64,000 nucleotides of DNA from DATKRB01 sp963794215 (GTDB lineage: Bacteria > Actinomycetota > Acidimicrobiia > Acidimicrobiales > RAAP-2), in the NCBI GenBank assembly GCA_963794215.1, contig CAWCCQ010000004.1, positions 558,001 through 622,000 on the forward strand, written 5' to 3'. The notes below the pieces were generated by a model. It was not told where the DNA came from and made no database searches. It was given only the letters and a program-made list of their open reading frames with translations. This document shows, piece by piece, positions 37,410 to 46,307 of this stretch (the first letter of the stretch is position 1; each line of letters begins with the position of its first letter). The translations under genes and the position numbers were made by a program.

Positions 37410-37740
37410 ATTGTTGCTCCTCCGTCTCACGTCGTCTGGCCCATGCCAGAGTCTTCGCGGGCCCCCGGCACGCTAGGGGTGGACCGATGGGCCGTCCTCA
37501 CCCTGATCGGGTGACCTATCGGGCCTCGTTACCCCTGCATCCCAGACGCATCGGATTGGCCGCCAGGACTCAGGATGAGTGAGGTCTGTGGCCTCGATCG
37601 GGGTCGCCTGCTACCCGTGTATGACGTGGGTGCGCATGTCGGTCGCACTGGCTGGGTGCCGAAGCCACCGGCGTTGCAGACGCGTCCGGCCTCTGTCTCG
37701 ATTGGCCTGACGGCGGCCACTCTTCGGAGCAGTCGAGGTG
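37410..37740. other. Upstream region of the DUF1269 gene
   Basis: Holds the box at 37498; the rest shows no gene. Confidence 0.4.
37470..37514 (-). promoter_or_regulatory. TCACCC-N5-GGGTGA box with TAGCGT -10 (DUF1269 gene)
   Basis: Perfect box (37514-37498 on the minus strand) and TAGCGT exactly 22 bp later (37475-37470). The leader to the ATG at 37409 would be about 55 nt. Confidence 0.72.
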
Positions 37741-37924
37741 TTACCACGCGAGGCGGAATCCACGGGCCGCGGCGTTGACAAGTTCGTCCCGGTCCAAGTG
37801 GCCCTCGTCCCGCCGCCAGACCGGGATGAAGTTCGCGGATCTCGGGTCGGCTGCGATCATCGTTATGGGGGCCACTGTCGTCGAGGTTATCGATGAGCTC
37901 TGGCTTTGTGATCACGTCGCATCC
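37741..37924 (-). pseudogene. C-terminal fragment of a deazaflavin-dependent nitroreductase-like gene
   Basis: Reads GCDVITKPELIDNLDD, then in another frame VAPITMIAADPRSANFIPVW, RRDEGHLDRDELVNAAARGF and RLAW before a stop. This parallels the end of the intact gene at 46308 (RDVTARPDLIDDADEVDD … ARAAGFIPIARRDDGQFDRDGLINAVAHGF). The first two thirds are missing. Confidence 0.7.
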
Positions 37925-37935
37925 CTCGAGCCTGG

Positions 37936-37990
37936 CATGGCCTCGATCTGCTCGTAGCGGGTGAGGTCGGCGATCGCGGCAGCGATGTCG
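37936..37990 (-). pseudogene. Internal fragment of an SDR gene
   Basis: Encodes DIAAAIADLTRYEQIEAM, matching ALAAISDLTQYDEIEAM of the SDR at 46869, with clear DNA similarity over about 50 bases to 47420-47470. Only this internal piece is left. Confidence 0.65.
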
Positions 37991-37997
37991 AGAGATG

Positions 37998-38048
37998 CTC
38001 GACGGTATGGTCCGAAACGTGGCGGCAGACGACGAGCTTGCGCGATAG
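37998..38048 (+). pseudogene. C-terminal fragment of a MarR gene
   Basis: Plus-strand LDGMVRNVAADDELAR and a stop, matching LDRLVRNVAADDEPRH of the MarR protein at 48172; the DNA run GGTCCGAAACGTGGCGGC is identical. Its strand relative to the SDR and nitroreductase pieces is the same as in the intact locus. Confidence 0.65.
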
Positions 38049-38273
38049 GCCGGACTACTGGCGGCCGACCCTTGTCGCCGCCTGCTGAGTGGAACCACAC
38101 CGAGCTGACGTACGAAACGTCGCCACGCCACTCGGCAGAGCGACCCGCCCTCCGAGCGGCGCCAGATGCAAGGCAACTCCTCCTTGGACTCCCAGTGGCT
38201 CGCTCCGATGTAGATCGGTGCTCGGTCTGGCCGGGCGACTCCTTCGGCCGGAAGTCATCCGGGCGTCGGTTAC

Positions 38274-39863
38274 TCAGGTGGCGCGGCGTCGGGCGCGCAG
38301 CACGATATCGTCGACGTGGTGTGAACTAGATGCGGGTCCGGGCGGACGAGGTCGCTTCTCGTGAACCGCGATGTCCCATTGCTCCGAGCCGGCGATGGTT
38401 GCTGCGAAATCCTCGACCCGGAGGTAGGCATCTGGGTCGAATGCCTGGCTGTGAGCCGGCAGGTCGATGGCCGCTCGCATCGGCTGGATGTCGTGGCCGA
38501 CTACGAGCAGCGTGCCACCGGGAGCAACCGCGTTCATGAGGTTGCGTAGACCCCGGCCGTCGGGGGTGCGAGGAATTGAGGCGTACTGGGCCGACACGAG
38601 GTCATAGGCGTCGGTTTTGAACGCGTCGAGTGCGTTCGCATCAGCGTGATGGCACTCGACGCGTAGACCGCGGCGTACGGCTTGCGCGTTGACCCGATCC
38701 AGCGCACGTTGAGAGATGTCACTCGCTGTCACGTTCCAACCCTGTTCGGCCAGCCAGAGCGCGTCGCCGCCCTCGCCCGCGCCGACGTCGAGAGCGCGGC
38801 CGGGCGCTAGGCCGCTGATCTCCTCGACGAGCGTGCCGTTCGGATGCCCGCTCCACAGCTGGTCGCCCCCGTAGCGGTGATCCCAGTCGGCTTCATTGGC
38901 CGATAGTCGGGCCGTGGTTCGGACGTCGTCGTGGGCGAGACTGAAGCTGATCATGGCGCCGACCCGGCTGCCGCTGGCGGCGGCGGACAACACTTGGTGG
39001 CTCGGATCGGTCAGGTTGCCGGCCGCGAAGAGGCCCGGGATTGCTGTCTGCCCCGTCGTTTCAGTCTGCACGACCTCGCCTAGCCCGCTCGGGTGCGCAA
39101 CAAGTCGAAGGCCGAGCGACGCGAATGGCTCGACGTGGACCTTGAACCGGGTACCGACGACGACGACGTCGGCGACTGTGCGACCATGGTTGGCGAGCTC
39201 AAGCGCCGCGACGTGGCCGTCGGCGCCGGTGACGATGCGCCTCACCCGCCCGTGCAGGATGAGGACGCCTCTCGCTCGCAGGGCGTCAAGTTCGGCGCCG
39301 GCAGCGTCGACGTGACCGTGAAGGACGATGGTGAGCTCGGCGCAGAGGTGGTGGAACAACGCGGCGGCGTGCAATTCCGACGGGTGGGTGACGATCTGGA
39401 CGACGCGCCGGTCACGGACCTCGAACCCGTGACAGAACGGACAGTGGAGAACGTCGCGCCCCCAGTGTTCAGCGAGGCCGTCAATGTCCGGCAACTCGTT
39501 TACCAGACCGGTGGCGGCAAGAACCCGACGAGCGACGATGCAGCGACCGCCAAGGAGCTCGACCCGGAAGAGACCGTCATCGGTGCGGGTCACACGACGA
39601 GCACGACCTGGGAGGATTTCGCCCCCGTAGCTGCGGACCTCCTCGTGACCAACGGTGACCAGCTCCAGCGGCGGAAGCCCCTCGTGGCCGAGGTAGCCGT
39701 GCATGTAGGCGGTCGGCACGTTGTGCAGCTCGCCCTCGTCGACAACGATCACAGAGCGGCGCTGGCGGCCGAGTTGAAGTGCCGCGGCGAGTCCGGCGGC
39801 CGATCCACCGATGACGGCGACGTCGCAGTGACGCTCGACGGTTACGGGGGCGTGGTCACTCAT
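38274..39863 (-). CDS. Thioredoxin-reductase-like FAD oxidoreductase fused to a class I SAM methyltransferase
   Basis: A 529-residue bifunctional protein. Residues 1-310 are a thioredoxin-reductase-like domain: FAD motif VAVIGGSAAGLAAALQLG (residues 16-33), a dithiol CPFC at about 140, and a C-terminal GLFAAGNLTDPSHQVLSAAASG. From about residue 330 comes a methyltransferase with the SAM motif ALDVGAGEGGDALWLAEQGW and VTASDIS. Such fusions occur in actinobacteria; the substrate is unknown, and detoxification of a metal(loid) or small molecule is only a guess. It starts at 39863, divergent from a decayed XRE-cupin regulator with 32 bp between them. Confidence 0.85.
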   Translation of the reverse strand: MSDHAPVTVERHCDVAVIGGSAAGLAAALQLGRQRRSVIVVDEGELHNVPTAYMHGYLGHEGLPPLELVTVGHEEVRSYGGEILPGRARRVTRTDDGLFRVELLGGRCIVARRVLAATGLVNELPDIDGLAEHWGRDVLHCPFCHGFEVRDRRVVQIVTHPSELHAAALFHHLCAELTIVLHGHVDAAGAELDALRARGVLILHGRVRRIVTGADGHVAALELANHGRTVADVVVVGTRFKVHVEPFASLGLRLVAHPSGLGEVVQTETTGQTAIPGLFAAGNLTDPSHQVLSAAASGSRVGAMISFSLAHDDVRTTARLSANEADWDHRYGGDQLWSGHPNGTLVEEISGLAPGRALDVGAGEGGDALWLAEQGWNVTASDISQRALDRVNAQAVRRGLRVECHHADANALDAFKTDAYDLVSAQYASIPRTPDGRGLRNLMNAVAPGGTLLVVGHDIQPMRAAIDLPAHSQAFDPDAYLRVEDFAATIAGSEQWDIAVHEKRPRPPGPASSSHHVDDIVLRARRRAT

Positions 39864-39871
39864 GACCTGAC

Positions 39872-39885
39872 GATACCTTCGTATC
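39872..39885. promoter_or_regulatory. Palindrome GATAC-N4-GTATC between divergent genes
   Basis: A perfect 5-bp-arm palindrome in the 32-bp gap between the oxidoreductase-methyltransferase gene and the XRE-cupin gene. Likely operator of that regulator. Confidence 0.45.
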
Positions 39886-39895
39886 CCAACAGCGC

Positions 39896-40435
39896 ATGAG
39901 ACCGGAGGATATTCGCAAGAACATCGAAGGAGTAATGGAGCTTCACGAGATCGAACAGGTGTTTCGGACCCGGTTGCGAAATCTACGGCAGACGATCAGT
40001 CTGTCGCTTGACGAGCTCGCGACACGTACGAACTTCAGCTTCTCTACGATCGGTCGAATCGAGACTGGCAGCGGACGATGAGGCTTGACATGCTACTCTC
40101 GCTGCCACGGCCCTTCCCGTGGAGGCTCAAGGCACTCCTCGACGTGCGCCGCGAGGACGACGTTCGCCCCACTACGAACAGCTGCGACGAGCGCACGACC
40201 GAGCCACTGGGCTGCTCAACAACGCGGGGACCCCGATCACGACTGGTTTTGCGTGTTCGAGGGAAGGATGGCCTGTCGCTGGACGAACGAGCGAGCGCCG
40301 TCGAGACTGGTGAGGGCGTCGAATTTGTCACCATGACGCTGCACGCTCTCGTAGTTATCGAGGCCCGGCCGAGCTCATCATGATCTTCGACCGCGACGGC
40401 CACCCGACCGCGCGTCCATCACGAAACCGGCCGCC
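39896..40435 (+). pseudogene. XRE-family regulator with cupin sensor, decayed
   Basis: The HTH is intact: IEQVFRTRLRNLRQTISLSL, DELATRTNFSFSTIGRIETG. After a stop near 40079 the frame changes repeatedly: MRLDMLLSLPRPF, WRLKALLDVRREDDV, then pieces of a cupin (HDWFCVFEGRM; AVETGEGVEFVTMTLHALVV; AELIMIFDRDGHPTAR). At least four frame changes plus altered residues point to true loss. The start is the ATG at 39896, or at 39935 with GAAGGAG close before it. XRE-cupin genes commonly control a divergent oxidoreductase-methyltransferase gene, as the layout here shows. A 60-residue HTH-only protein could still be made. Confidence 0.7.
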
Positions 40436-40761
40436 GCCCGACGGAGCGACCTCGCAGGCCCTGGCGCGACTTCGGCTTCGGACCAGGCGATGATCGAAGC
40501 GAAGGATCCCTACTGACCGGCCGCCGAGTTTTCGGTGACCCGCCTGATGGTCTGCTGGCTCGTGGGGCGGCCGTGACCTTCGGACTAGACCGGCACGTCC
40601 GCACCGCCCCAGCCCGCGGAACTTACCGCCCTGGCATGTAGCGTGCCGATCGGAAGGGCCGCGAATCGAGGCGTTCGGGCATCGACCTGGTCCGATTTGT
40701 GCGTTCGCCACGAACCTCGTTGCCCCTGGTCCTCGGGCCCGCACGGCGCGAGAATTCGAGC
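40436..40761. other. Gap without a recognisable gene
   Basis: Only short overlapping frames. Confidence 0.35.
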
Positions 40762-41139
40762 ATGGCAAAGCACACGAAGGGTCGGCGCACCGACATGATC
40801 CACGAGCGCAACAAGGAAGACTGGCACAAGGTGCTGGAAGAACTCACCCTGGCGCGGGCTGGGGACGATGTCACAATCGAGCTATTGGACGCCGAGTTCG
40901 GCGACGAGTTCGAGGCGGAACAGGTACCGCTCGCTTACATCGAGTACGACGAGCACGCCGACGAAGCGTCGGTCGCTGTGGGCGGCCGGGACGGCCGGTA
41001 CCCGGTCGTCCTCCGGCACTCGATCGAGCATCCCACGGCGATCCTGACGGACTCGAAGCCGCCCATGCTGCCTCTGGCTGTCCAGATCGTGGGGGCGGAC
41101 GGTTCCGAGACCCTGGTCACCGTCCTCCCCAGCGCCTGA
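40762..41139 (+). CDS. DUF5335 family protein
   Basis: A 125-residue soluble protein: ERNKEDWHKVLEELTLARAG, VTIELLDAEFGDEFEAEQVP, LAYIEYDEHADEASVAVGG, LRHSIEHPTAILTD and a final strand (AVQIVGADGSETLVTVL). The layout and IEHP motif fit DUF5335, found in actinobacteria beside stress and membrane proteins. The ATG at 40762 lacks a strong site; the ATG at 40798 (MIHERNKEDW) is an alternative start. No promoter box of the 14-37 kb type was seen. Confidence 0.7.
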   Translation: MAKHTKGRRTDMIHERNKEDWHKVLEELTLARAGDDVTIELLDAEFGDEFEAEQVPLAYIEYDEHADEASVAVGGRDGRYPVVLRHSIEHPTAILTDSKPPMLPLAVQIVGADGSETLVTVLPSA

Positions 41140-41581
41140 GGGGACTGAGGCTGGGCCCAGCAGGACGAGCGCTCGAGGTCGGGGTGCTCGACCACGACCT
41201 CGACCCTTGAGGGCGCCGCCATCAACGTAGGCGGTCACTGCTCTGAGCCTGAACCAGTACACAGCGGGCCACTGGTTCGAACTCGAGCGAGACTCAGCCT
41301 TTCGCGGAATCAGCGCGTCCCTGTGATCGTGCGCGTGGGAGGATCGGGCCCGCAAGAGAGGTCTGTGGATTGCCCTGCTCCTGAGTTCGGGCCAGCTCCT
41401 TGAAGCCTGCGGATTGGTGGCAAGGCCGTTGGGGGCTTGCGCTCGGGTCCGCCGTGCGAGAGTTGTCGGCCCGAACACGGCACAGCGCGAGGGTTGGAGG
41501 GCGGCACCGGATGATCCGTGGCCAAGGCTCGGAATTGCTCGGTTGGAGGTGTCTGGCTCATTGGGCGGACCACGACGGGGA
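41140..41581. other. Gap without a recognisable gene
   Basis: No supported gene; convergent end region between DUF5335 and the DUF6458-like gene. Confidence 0.35.
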
Positions 41582-41831
41582 TCAGGTGCAGCGATCGTCC
41601 CGCCGAACGAAGTGCCCCTTGCCCGTCGTCGACGACGGTACTCCGATGCCCAGACCCACTGAGCCCATGGTCGCGGCGATCACCGACAGGACGAAAACCG
41701 GCGATCCCGACAACCATCAACATCACGCCGATAGCGTGAGTGTCAAAGCCGTGCTGATCGGTGCTAACCGTGACTGCGAAGTCGAGGACTGCTCCTACTG
41801 CGAAGACGATGATGCTCGTCGCAACGCCCAA
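41582..41831 (-). pseudogene. DUF6458-type small membrane protein, frameshifted
   Basis: Reads MGVATSIIVFAVGAVLDFAV, then THAIGVMLMVVGIAGF, and after a one-base shift in a TTTT run near 41706 VLSVIAATMGSVGLGIGVPS to a stop. The pattern (GIGTSI…AVGAIL.FAVTV… GVILMVVG) is that of DUF6458, a two-helix actinobacterial protein. The single indel may be an error. Confidence 0.62.
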
Positions 41832-41873
41832 ACATTTGTGTTCCTTTCGCTTTCGGCCAAATCCCAGGCGGGG

Positions 41874-42038
41874 CTACCACCGATAGAAGCGGTGGCTGCC
41901 GGAGCTCTCGCCCCGGCCGAATGCGAGCCCGACCAGCCAGAAGACAAAAAACACGACGGCCGCGATCCACAAGAAGTGAAGAGCAAACCCCAATCCGGCG
42001 AAAAGCAAGACCAGTAGAAAGACCAGCAAAATGACCAT
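41874..42038 (-). CDS. Tiny hydrophobic membrane protein
   Basis: A 54-residue protein: MVILLVFLLVLLFAGLGFAL and HFLWIAAVVFFVFWLVGLAF, then GRGESSGSHRFYRW. Proteins of this form with a basic, aromatic end (…RWYRW) are widespread in actinobacteria and are usually named only 'hydrophobic protein'. GGGAGGG precedes the ATG at 42038. It lies 42 bp before the DUF6458-like gene on the same strand, so both are probably in one transcript. Confidence 0.72.
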   Translation of the reverse strand: MVILLVFLLVLLFAGLGFALHFLWIAAVVFFVFWLVGLAFGRGESSGSHRFYRW

Positions 42039-42309
42039 TAGCTCTACCCTCCCTGTTCGGACCCTCAAAGGGCTCGGCCTATGTCTTCCCGCATTGCGGT
42101 AGAGCTAAACCCTCGTCCCGGTCCGATTCTTGGTCTGGCGATGGACGCCTCGACTCGCCGAGAGGATGGCAATCTGTAGGCGTTCTTCCTGTTTCGACCG
42201 GCGCTTCTCTCTCCGGTGACGGGGCGACTGCAACCAGATTGACCATTGGGGCGATCCTCCCTTCGGAGATGTGTGCTGCGGCACCTGGGGTAGCCTGGGG
42301 TCATCGCCG

Positions 42310-42742
42310 TGAGGGTCAGTGCGCACGACGAGCATGGCAGACGAAGTCAGGTGCCAACTCTGGGAAGGCGGCGGAAGGGGAAGGAGCAAAAGTTTTCCCC
42401 GGCCCCAGTCGAGGAGCCCTGAAATTACGACATTGGTCGTGATGAACGCGAGAATCGTATCTGACGCCGAGAGACGTAACTGCCTCGCGGGCGAACGCGC
42501 ATGAGATGCGCGAACAGGCGAACAATCCGGCGGCGACGCTGCGTCAGATGGAGAATGACCAGGCCGGCGAAAACCAGCCCTACGTCCGCATGGATGGCGT
42601 TGCGGATGTGGAGCAGTTGCAGAGTCGCGAATGCCGCCGCGAGGGAGGCAAGGAGTCCGAGGCGCACGAGCCAACGAGACCTGCCAGCGCGCTCGGTCCG
42701 CGATCGGGTTAATCGTTCGGTCGGAGCGCCGACAGCCTGCAC
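42310..42742 (-). pseudogene. Small membrane cytochrome-b-like (DUF4405-type) protein, frameshifted
   Basis: From the GTG at 42742: LVRLGLLASLAAAFATLQLL, HIRNAIHADVGLVFAGLVIL, HLTQRRRRIVRLFAHL; after a shift near 42480 the next frame continues LRLSASDTILAFITTNVVIS, GLLDWGRG and WHLTSSAMLVV. Three or four helices with paired histidines suggest a heme-binding membrane protein. The C-terminus past 42320 is not clear and may contain another indel. Confidence 0.5.
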
Positions 42743-43312
42743 TTGCGAAGCCCCTGGGTTCAGCCTCGCTTCCGAATCCTCGGGTATCCATGGATGTCAC
42801 CTTTCAATTCGAGCAGTCAAGCCTCCGAGCGAGTAGTACTCGCTGGCGCCACAGTTGCTTGGCAGAAGTATTTGAATCATCGCCTAACACGCCAAGTAGG
42901 CCGCACGCATTCTCATCCCGCTCGCGGACCGCTCCAGCGTGCACGCCCGTTCGCTCTCTTCCGAGTCAAGACCTCTAAACCAAACGCTCGGTTTGGTCGA
43001 TGCTGACGTCATCTGGATCACGTCGCGCCCGCTCCGGCATATGTCAACTGCGTCGCTCTTGGATGACATCGGCGACTTTCGGACACAGCGAACGTTCCAC
43101 GTCGCCGGGGCGAAGAGGGGTGCTAGCACCAGGTGCAGGACACCGGCACCCCGGATACTAAGGCCGACTGCCCGTTGCTACCATTGCCGTACGGCGTGTC
43201 GGCACCACCGGAAAAACAGGGTGCAATGAGAGGCGGCAATCAGTAATGGGAAGGGTGCGGGCACAATGATAAGTGCAAGGACGCTCTCGCCAGGGTTGAG
43301 CGGCGCAATCGT
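42743..43312. other. 570-bp region before the ABC exporter
   Basis: No supported gene. Contains one good palindrome at 42979. Confidence 0.4.
42979..42997. promoter_or_regulatory. TetR-type palindrome ACCAAAC-N5-GTTTGGT
   Basis: Exact 7-bp arms around GCTCG. The form resembles TetR-family operators, but no tetR gene is seen nearby. It is about 315 bp before the ABC ATPase start. Confidence 0.4.
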
Positions 43313-44290
43313 ATGAGCACAGCACTGCTTTCGGACACAGTGGACGGGCGAGCGGCAGACAGCCAGTGGGCGGTCGAGACGCATGGGCTGACCAAGCGAT
43401 TCGGAGAGAACATCGCCGTCAACGACGTCGAGCTCCTCGTTCCCCGCGGCTGCGCTTTCGGCTACCTCGGGCCGAACGGTGCTGGCAAGACCACGCTGAT
43501 CAGGGTGCTGCTGGGCCTGACCCACGCCGATGCCGGCAGCATGTCCCTGCTCGGCCACGCCGTCCCTCGACACCGCGATGTGGCTCTGGCCCGGGTCGGG
43601 GCGATCGTGGACGAGCCTCGCTTCCACGGCCACCTGACCGGTCGCCAGAATCTGCAGATCCTCGCCGCGGCCCGTGAGCCGGCGGCGAAGGGCCGCATGG
43701 CTCCCGCTCTCGAGCGCGTCGGCATCCTGCATCGAGCCGACGACAAGGTGTCGAAGTACTCCATGGGCATGCGCCAACGGCTGGGCGTTGCCGCCTGCCT
43801 GCTGGGTGATCCCCAGCTGCTGATTCTCGACGAGCCAATGAACGGGCTGGACCCCGCGGGCATGCTCGACATGCGCGACATGATCACGTCCCTCGTGTCC
43901 GAAGGTCGCACCGTGGTGCTGTCGTCACATCTCCTCGACGAGGTCGAGCGTACCTGCGACGCGGTGGCCATCGTCGATCGCGGCAAGGTGATCCGGCAGG
44001 GACCGATCGCCCAACTGCTCGCCGGGTCCTCCTTCGAGGTGCAGATCGAGTGCTCCGACCCCGACCGTGCGCGCCACCTGCTCGAGGGGACGATGTTCGG
44101 CGCGAACGTGCAGGTCGGGCACGACGGGCTGGCAATCTCCCTCCCGGAGGCTACCGAGCGCGATGCCATCGCTGAGATCAATCGCCTGCTCGTGGAGGGC
44201 GGGATCTCGGTGTACCGGCTCCAGCACATCCAGGCCTCGCTCGAGCAGTGGTTCCTTTCCGTGACGAGCCGATTGGGAGCCTCGGAATGA
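43313..44290 (+). CDS. ABC transporter ATP-binding protein (ABC-2 export type)
   Basis: A 325-residue ATPase: Walker A GPNGAGKT (residues 53-60), signature YSMGMRQRLGVA, Walker B LLILDEPMNGLDP, and H-loop VVLSSHLLDE. The last 90 residues form the extra C-terminal domain seen in drug- or bacteriocin-type exporters. It binds the cytoplasmic side of the permease encoded next, whose ATG lies inside its stop (ATGA at 44287). Confidence 0.88.
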   Translation: MSTALLSDTVDGRAADSQWAVETHGLTKRFGENIAVNDVELLVPRGCAFGYLGPNGAGKTTLIRVLLGLTHADAGSMSLLGHAVPRHRDVALARVGAIVDEPRFHGHLTGRQNLQILAAAREPAAKGRMAPALERVGILHRADDKVSKYSMGMRQRLGVAACLLGDPQLLILDEPMNGLDPAGMLDMRDMITSLVSEGRTVVLSSHLLDEVERTCDAVAIVDRGKVIRQGPIAQLLAGSSFEVQIECSDPDRARHLLEGTMFGANVQVGHDGLAISLPEATERDAIAEINRLLVEGGISVYRLQHIQASLEQWFLSVTSRLGASE

Positions 44291-45494
44291 CGACGATCGT
44301 TCAATACGGGCGCACCCGCTCCGGGTCCGGCTCCCGCGCCGATCCCGGTACAAGCGCGGAGCGATCACCGCGGCTCGTGGATCCCGACGTGGGGCATGGT
44401 CACCACGCGCTTCATGGAGTTGCGCAGGCGCCGGGGACTGATGATCGCCCTCATCGCCGTCAACATCGGGATTCCCGTCGTCTTCCTCGCCGTGCGCCTC
44501 ATCTCCCACGCCGTGGACCCCAAGTCCTACGGGCCGGCCGGGGGCTACTCCATCTTCACCACGCTGGTGACCGGCTTCATGTACATCTTCGGGTTCATCG
44601 TGGCGGCCGTCGTCGGCTGCACGGCGGGGTCGGTCGACCTCACCGAGGGGATGTTCCGACACCTGGTGATCACCGGCCGTTCCCGCATGGCCCTGTATTT
44701 TGCCCGGATCCCCGCCGGGCTGGCCATCGTCATCTCCATGGTGGCGATCGGCTACATGATCGTCTGCGCGGTCTGCGTGTTCGCCGCTCCGACCCAGCTC
44801 AACTACGACGGGGTGATCGTGCCGCAGGGGCTCTCGCGGCCGGCGCTGGACAGCTGGGCGGCGTCGCATGCCGACGAGGTGCATCTGCAATTTCAACTAC
44901 AACGGGGGCCCAGGTCTGAACGGCCCGCCGCCGAGCGTGCCGTGCGGCAACGGTCAGACCAGCGGTCCCCCGCCCGGTGCCACCATCAAGACACCGAAGG
45001 GCACGATCACCGTCCCCGCCAGTGAATCGCCGGCCCAGATTCGGGCGTTCGCGGTCGCGGTCGCCAATCAGGACTATGTCGACTACCGGGCCAACTTCAC
45101 GGTCCCCCCGACCTCACTGATGGTCGACGTCGGTCTGTGGATCGCGCTCGAGGCGACCATCGGGTTCATCGTCGGCCTCGGGCTGGCGTCACTGATGGGA
45201 CAGCGGACGGTCCCGGTCATCCTCCTCGTCGTACTGGAACTGATCCTGACGCCGATCTTCAGCCGCCACATCATTACGCACCTGGTCAACCTCGAGCGGG
45301 GCATCGTCGGCGTCGCTATGGTCCATATCGAGCCGGGTGGGCTGCCGACGCCGTTCGGCGGTGGCGGTCCAGGCGGTGGCGGCGGCCAGACGCTGATACC
45401 GGAGTCGACCTTGGCGGCGTCACTGGTCATCGTGGGCTGGATCGTGTTCTGGACAGCCATCGGGGCCTGGCGAATGAGGACCAGGGACGCGTAG
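44287..45494 (+). pseudogene. ABC-2-type transporter permease, two frameshifts
   Basis: Three frame pieces: TTIVQYGRTRSGSGSRAD from the overlapping ATG; from about 44390 MVTTRFMELRRRRGLMIALI with helices (VNIGIPVVFLAVRLISHAV, GFMYIFGFIVAAVVGCTAG, LAIVISMVAIGYMIVCAVCV); and from about 44880 CNFNYNGGPGLNGPPPSVPC, an extracytoplasmic domain, then LWIALEATIGFIVGLGLASL and a last helix. The outer loops are Gly/Pro-rich (FGGGGPGGGGGQ). With the ATPase it would form an exporter; substrate unknown. The two one-base shifts may be errors. Confidence 0.75.
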
Positions 45495-45558
45495 CGCGCT
45501 CGCACTTGGACGAAGACAAGGGCTCACACTGGTCGCTCGAGCCGTATCAGCCAGCATG

Positions 45559-45950
45559 AAGTCAAGAAACGATGACTCATGGAGTTGGAAGCCGGCAGAT
45601 GTCCAGTTCGTGGCGAGCACCGCCCCGATCGTGCGAGACGCTGAGGCGGCGCACTCGATGACGCCTTGGGTTGTCCTTCGAAGGTGAAGAAGGCAACTCT
45701 TTGTTCACCCAGAAGCTCGAAGGGACGAAGCACTTCGGCCTGTGGCCCCTCTCGGAAGCCGCGAACGTCTGTTTCGGCATCTCAGGATGGCCAGCCGATA
45801 TTCCCGCGCCTCAGGCCAGCATCGAGTTCGAGGTCCCTATCCTCAGCCCTGGGAGACCAGGTCCCGAAGCGCAGTCGCGATACGCAGAACCACGCCCCTC
45901 GCGGTCTTCGGGTTCGAAGTCTGAAAACCCGACGGTGCCGGCACACAACT
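45559..45950 (+). pseudogene. VOC/glyoxalase-family protein, disrupted
   Basis: Reads MKSRNDDSWSWKPADVQFVA and STAPIVRDAEAAHS, then in another frame LSFEGEEGNSLFTQKLEGTK, HFGLWPLSEAANVCFG and WPADIPAPQASIEFEV. The order fits a VOC protein (…TAPVLRV… GLWPL..AA..CFG...WP). A piece of about 15 residues is missing between the halves, and the end is out of frame. Confidence 0.5.
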
Positions 45951-46307
45951 GATGTGCATCCCCGAACGGCTCGTTCTGAGGGTGTGGACAAGGCGCAACA
46001 GCCGAACGGGCCCGATCACAGATAGGCCTGGTCCAATTTCGGACGATGGGGGACCGGCCCCACCCAGCTGCCCTTCACTGCCACGCTCATCGTCACGATG
46101 AGCGGTCCAGGATCATCACAGCCTGCCGACGAACGTCTGAGTCATCGTCCACGATGGCCGTCTACATTGCTGCGCGAATGGGACTGCGGTCCTCGGCGCC
46201 TCTCCAGCGAACCCCGGGCATCCACGAGGCTCGCGCGAGCAACGCCGGGACCGTTCGTAACTCGTTTCGCGGCTCGAGAGATTCAGCCCACCACTTGTCA
46301 TCTGCGA
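45951..46307. other. Gap without a recognisable gene
   Basis: Short frames only; nothing supported. Confidence 0.35.
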
